A stretch of 64,000 bases of DNA from Botrytis cinerea B05.10 (Eukaryota; Ascomycota; Leotiomycetes; Helotiales; Sclerotiniaceae), in NCBI RefSeq assembly GCF_000143535.2, contig NC_037324.1, positions 310,001 through 374,000 of the forward strand, given 5' to 3'. Position 1 is the first letter of the stretch; each line of letters opens with the position of its first letter. Under the pieces are notes generated by a model, which was given only the letters and a program-made list of their open reading frames with translations, was not told the origin of the DNA and searched no databases. Below are positions 59,335-64,000 of the stretch, in pieces. The position numbers were made by a program, and so were the translations under genes.

Positions 59335-62300
59335 GCCCGAAATGTTTTTGGATGGGAATGAAGATCAGCAAAATGGACGGGAGATATGATTGGAAATTTT
59401 TAAGTTGTTGTTGGAAAGAAGATGGATGCGGTCGGCGGGGTACAAGACAAGGTGAGGTGAATGGTGGATGGTGGGGGGGAATTATTGCTCGAGGGTCGTG
59501 TGTGGTGAAGAAGAACGAGAAGAAGGATGGAGGTGAAGTTAAGAGTAGATTGGCTGATATTAGCGTAACTGGTTTGGATTTCTCTCTATCTTAGCTCGGG
59601 GAGAAAAAAAGAGGCGAGAGGATCAGGAAAGGTTTATCAGCGGAAGAAGAAGAAGTAAAGTAGTCAAGTAGTCAAGTAGTCAAGTAGTTATAAAGCACGT
59701 GGTAGTGAGTAATAGTAGTAAGTAATAAGTAAGCAAGGTCCTGATGCTCTACTTCTCGAATTCTTTCGAGTCCCTGTCTTGTTTTGTGCAGTGTTGCGTG
59801 GTGTTGTCTGGATGTTGACGAAATACTAGTTTGTGTTGTTGGTAGATACTTTATCTTCATAGAGAGACGGAGAGACGGAGAGACGGAGAGATAGAGAGAT
59901 ACCAAATCGATAAGTGATACCCGGGTACGACTAGATGTGATATAATATGAACGGAATATACAATAATGCGTGCAGAGGAGACCGAGCATGAGGCAAGGCA
60001 AGTATGAGGCAAAGATGGCTGTGCAACGCAGAAAGGCTGTACAATGCCAGTCACTGGTGAGTGTTCAATCAATCCATCTCAAGTCTCGAGGCTAAAACAA
60101 CTGCCGACTTCCACCTTCTAGCTTTTAACTTCCGGGGGAAAAAACAAAGCCTTGTGGTAAAGTTAATAGAATGGCAGTGAGTGAAACCTTGAAGCCCCGG
60201 ATCGATGTTTTCTTATTGTTCTCGAATCTCGATTGTCCTGGCCAACAAAGAGGGCAGTTTCGACAACTGTGCTTGGGTGTGGTCGTGCGTTTAGGTGCCG
60301 TGTAAAAAGGGTGGTGGTGGTGATGGTGGCACGCCGTCCGTATCCCCAGCATGGAGTGTGTGGTATGTATCTAGACTGACTAGCAAAGTGCATGTGCGAG
60401 GCAAGGAGACTCGAAGAAGACGTCCAGGAGGTGTGCAAGAGATGTCAGACCGCTTGTTGGTGAAGTTTCCTGAAAACTCCCAGTGCGAACTATCAGGATA
60501 AGGTTCAACGATTGATGGGCATAGCGCAATAGATATTCACTCATTGACCCCCGTCCGCCCGACAGTTGCGCAAGAATATACTTTCGAGTGTTTGAGGAGG
60601 AGAGGAGGAGGAGGAGGATGGGGGTACAGTTTGATAACCGAGGATCTGGGTCTGGGCCTTTCTTGGTTTCTTTTGCTCTCTCCAAGAGGAAGAAGGTCAC
60701 ATTGTAGAGAGATAAGTTGGGCGGCTTTAATTTTTCCAGCACCAGCTCTGGTCCATAGAGAGGAATGATTTATAATAACAACCAAGATCCTCATAACTAA
60801 CGATTCTATCCGACTTGATCATTGGACAGAGAGAGAATGATGATTCAAATCAAAGGTCCCGGGTGGCGACGTCTACGGTCTACCTGCCTACTTTCGTACA
60901 CACTTCATCGACCATCTCACCGTCCCAAACAAGGAATCCGGTGTCTAAAAGCGCTTCAACAACAAAACAATAGTCAGTCTCACTTAATTTCCCAATTGAC
61001 ATTGATCCAACACACCACAACACACCAAGTCTATCGAGGTAGACAGGTACTTGTACGAGTGATGAAATCCGAACCCGTGACTTCTAATCTCCAGCACCAG
61101 TATCATCATATCATACCACCCAACCACCTCTTCAACTAATGCTCCAAAATATGAATCAATTCTGTTCAATTATTACCAGGGAGGTATATACTACCTACAT
61201 AGATCCTAGGTATATATCCATTCCATCTATCCATGAATTCACCATCCATGATTCCTCACCCAAAAGTCTCTTGTCAGCTGCCAACCCCCAAGCAAGCAAG
61301 TAAGTACTAGGTAAGTGCCCTTTCAAAAATGCATACCTCACCATTATGTCGCAAGCCGATCAAGCATGCAGAAGCGATCCAGTTCTATCTTCATCAGGTA
61401 AGACATACATGGGCACCATACAAGAATAGAAAGATCGAACCAAATTCCCACCAAACCGGACACCCAGGAGACGAGCCATTGCGACGACAGGTCAGAATCT
61501 CCGAGCCGCTGATAGCGCAGTGGGTGTGATGTTTCAGAATGGCCATACGGATACGAAACCACCCCATCATATCATTCCATCCATCACCCATCACAAATCT
61601 CCCATTCCCATAAATTCCCATCATGGGAATTGAGTTGAGGGTTCGTGACTGACCAATGATTCATACGACTGTTCCATTTCCGGAATGCATTTGCATGTTT
61701 CTCCTGTTTGCTGGTCTGCACGCCTGAAAGCATGCCCTCCTGTACAGAATACATACATATCTGCATAACCATACAAACGAGAGAGCCTTAAGAACTATGC
61801 AAATACCGATGAAATTTCAATATCATCGTATCCGAGTACCTACCTAGTGACATCATTCAATCGCATTCAATCATTCATTCCAAAAACCAAGAATGGCGGG
61901 AAGTATCAGATGATATAAATTCGACCCAAACTCTATCTATTTAAACGAGCTCGATTTCTCCGAAGCGATATCGATATGTATGTATACCTAACTAGAGAGA
62001 GAGTAGTCATTCACCATGTATTTCTTTCCAATATACATACATACATACATACACACCTAATAAATATCCAAACAAGCAAAAATCCCAGCCTCAAACCACA
62101 GATTACACTATCAAGAATCTTGATGATCAAATATGCACATATGTCATGAAATCATCAGCCACATCTTTTCCATCAACCTCGTTCTCACCTCATTCATTCA
62201 TTCACCCATTCATCTTTTGGTTTCCGCACTAACTTTATATCGATATTCGGATGATTCTGCTTATTATATATTGTATATTATGTATGATGTATCATTTATA

Positions 62301-63153
62301 TAACTATCCCTCTTAATTAACTTATCTGAACAATAAAAATAAAAATAACAACAACCGCACAAAGCATCTCATTCCCAAATTCAAACTCCCAGAAACTAAG
62401 GGTAACTCCTCATCCAATTCCTCATCTCCCATCTTCAAAGCCACAATATAAAATCCAATCAGTCGCTCCGCCACATATCTATCTACCCATTCCATCTCCT
62501 CATCACAAAATCTCCTTCTCCAACAAAGTAGGTTACCACACATCACATCATAATATCACATGTTCCACCCACACAATCTACCCCTCAATGTCTCAGGACG
62601 TCATCTCTTCTCTTCTCTTCTCTTCTCATCCCTCCCTCCTTTTCATTCAGCCCAACCAAGAAAAATGAATAAATAGATAAGTACCTCGCGTAAGACGGAT
62701 TGCTTGAACCGGAAGGGAAAAGAATGGAATGGATGGGAAGGAAGGAAGGGAAGGAAGGAAGGAAGGAAGGAAAAAAGAGGAGAGGAAATTAAATTGAAAG
62801 AAATTGAGAATATTGTTCATGTGCATAGTATCACTCTCACACACACCCGATAAACTTGTAGAAAAATAACTCTCTGATTTGATATTAATAATAGTCCACC
62901 TACTACTTACTATATAACTATGCACAGCTCAGCTCGACTTTTAGATCGCGTTAGATCGCCCAATGAGTAGGTTAGATATACTATATGTAGTTAATCAATA
63001 ATTATACCTTTTTTTATTTTTACAAAAGTAAGTAAAAATAAAATCACATCATCGAATAAACATATCGATATATCTACTAGCCCTGATCTCGGGATTAAAT
63101 TGATATTATATATATATATATAGTTAATCTATGAGTACCTACTTATTTACTAC

Positions 63154-63242
<89 letters not shown>

Positions 63243-64000
63243 GTGTGTATATAGATAGGTCTGTCTGTCTGTCTGTCTCTAGATCTTGTAATTTTTGTAA
63301 ATAAAATATATATATATATATATATATATATAACATAAAGAGATGGATAGGGTGTAATGAGATGAATGAGCTCTGGTTCTCGATAATATATATACATATA
63401 TATAAGATAATATAGTGCTAGCTAATTAGAAAGCTAAGTAGGCATGTATGTATATACGTAAGTAAGTAAGTAAATAGGAATAGGGCTTTAGATTTAGATG
63501 TGAATTTGAACTTGAATTCCCTGTAGATTAAGGTTGTCTATCTGATCATAGGATTGCGGATAGTGTGAGTGTGAGTGTGGGATGGAGGGATATGGATTGA
63601 ATGTTTATGCGTGAGATGGATGTATAAGTGTGTGTATTGATAGAGCGAATTAATGAATGAATGAATGAATGAATGAATGAATGAATGAATGGAAGTATGA
63701 AGGTAAAGTAAAGTAAAGTAGATCAAATCAAAGCAAAGCAAAGCAAAGCAAAGCAAAGCAAATATCACAACAAAGTCAAGGAAGTAGAAAAAAAGAAAAA
63801 GAAAAAGAAAAGAAAAATGTTCTCCAGTCCTCCATCTATATTCCATATCTCTAGAGTCCAGAATCCTGTAGTTGACGTTTTACATCTATCTATCTACATA
63901 GTAATAAGAGCCCGTTCGGATCGTTTTTTTAATTTGTTGATAAAATAATTTGTTGATTAATAATTTAATCTAAATTTTGTAGATCTATAAAATATAGAAT
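59335..64000. other. Gene-free, microsatellite-rich right flank
   Basis: No convincing coding frame on either strand; the longest open frames (for example 60380-60742 minus) have simple composition. Visible repeats are AGTAGTCA runs near 59660-59690, GAGACG units near 59860-59885, ACAT tetramers near 62030-62055, GGAAG runs near 62735-62770, the ATT run (called separately), TA runs at 63305-63332, GAAT units near 63650-63690 and AGCAA units near 63730-63765. It may belong to regulatory or untranslated DNA of a gene beyond the window. Confidence 0.55.
63157..63242. repeat. ATT trinucleotide microsatellite
   Basis: About 28 uninterrupted TTA/ATT units, the longest perfect microsatellite in the window. 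A TCTG run follows at about 63260-63280 and a TA run at about 63305-63332. Confidence 0.95.

Noticed and set aside
59214..59594. 126-codon plus-strand frame
   Set aside because: Antisense to the start of the CCCH gene; explained as a shadow of that exon and its leader.
63143..63397. Minus-strand poly-Ile frame
   Set aside because: Pure translation of the ATT microsatellite.

Overview
The window is nuclear DNA from a filamentous ascomycete. Introns are 45-300 nt with GT(A/G)...(C/T)AG ends and often a TACTAAC-like branch site. The conserved proteins are eukaryotic (CCT6, RPN12, CHL1, ATM1, AIM24), and the family mix is typical of Pezizomycotina. The very microsatellite-rich intergenic DNA and the look of the proteins suggest Leotiomycetes/Helotiales (Sclerotiniaceae-like); that placement is inference. 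No tRNA, rRNA or CRISPR array was recognised.

Layout. 1-10.4 kb: no recognisable gene; simple repeats, pyrimidine tracts ending in AG, and a large palindromic element (2663-3243). 10.4-12.3 kb: decayed, unrecognised coding remnants on the minus strand. 12.5-31 kb: housekeeping genes: AIM24 and ATM1 (divergent), a decayed minus-strand gene, a small basic protein, a protein kinase with an RG-rich tail and a 4-nt micro-exon, prenylcysteine oxidase and CCT6 (divergent), and a GH47 alpha-mannosidase with two low-complexity inserts. 31.9-45 kb: an accessory region. A broken CorA-like transporter is followed by what looks like a decaying secondary-metabolite locus: P450 pseudogene, O-methyltransferase pseudogene, intact A-T-R NRPS-like reductase, an unrecognised coding remnant, intact AKT2-type alpha/beta hydrolase, and a monocarboxylate-transporter-type MFS pseudogene. 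Imperfect ~76-bp direct repeats at 31.81 and 41.69 kb bracket much of it. 46.3-59.3 kb: core genes again: a Ser/Thr-rich surface-like protein, an ankyrin protein, an EI24/Lds-type membrane protein, CHL1, RPN12 and a two-CCCH zinc-finger protein. 59.3-64 kb: gene-free, microsatellite-rich, with a possible transposon end at the right edge.

How the genes work together. AIM24 and ATM1 are both mitochondrial inner-membrane factors and share a 430-bp divergent promoter region. In the accessory region the NRPS-like enzyme would activate and reduce a carboxylic acid, and the methyltransferase, P450, hydrolase and transporter would have tailored or moved the product. Three of those five genes carry disabling lesions, so the pathway is probably lost or reduced to the reductase and hydrolase. 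Exon joins for every intact multi-exon gene were read by eye and checked for codon phase, not by RNA evidence.
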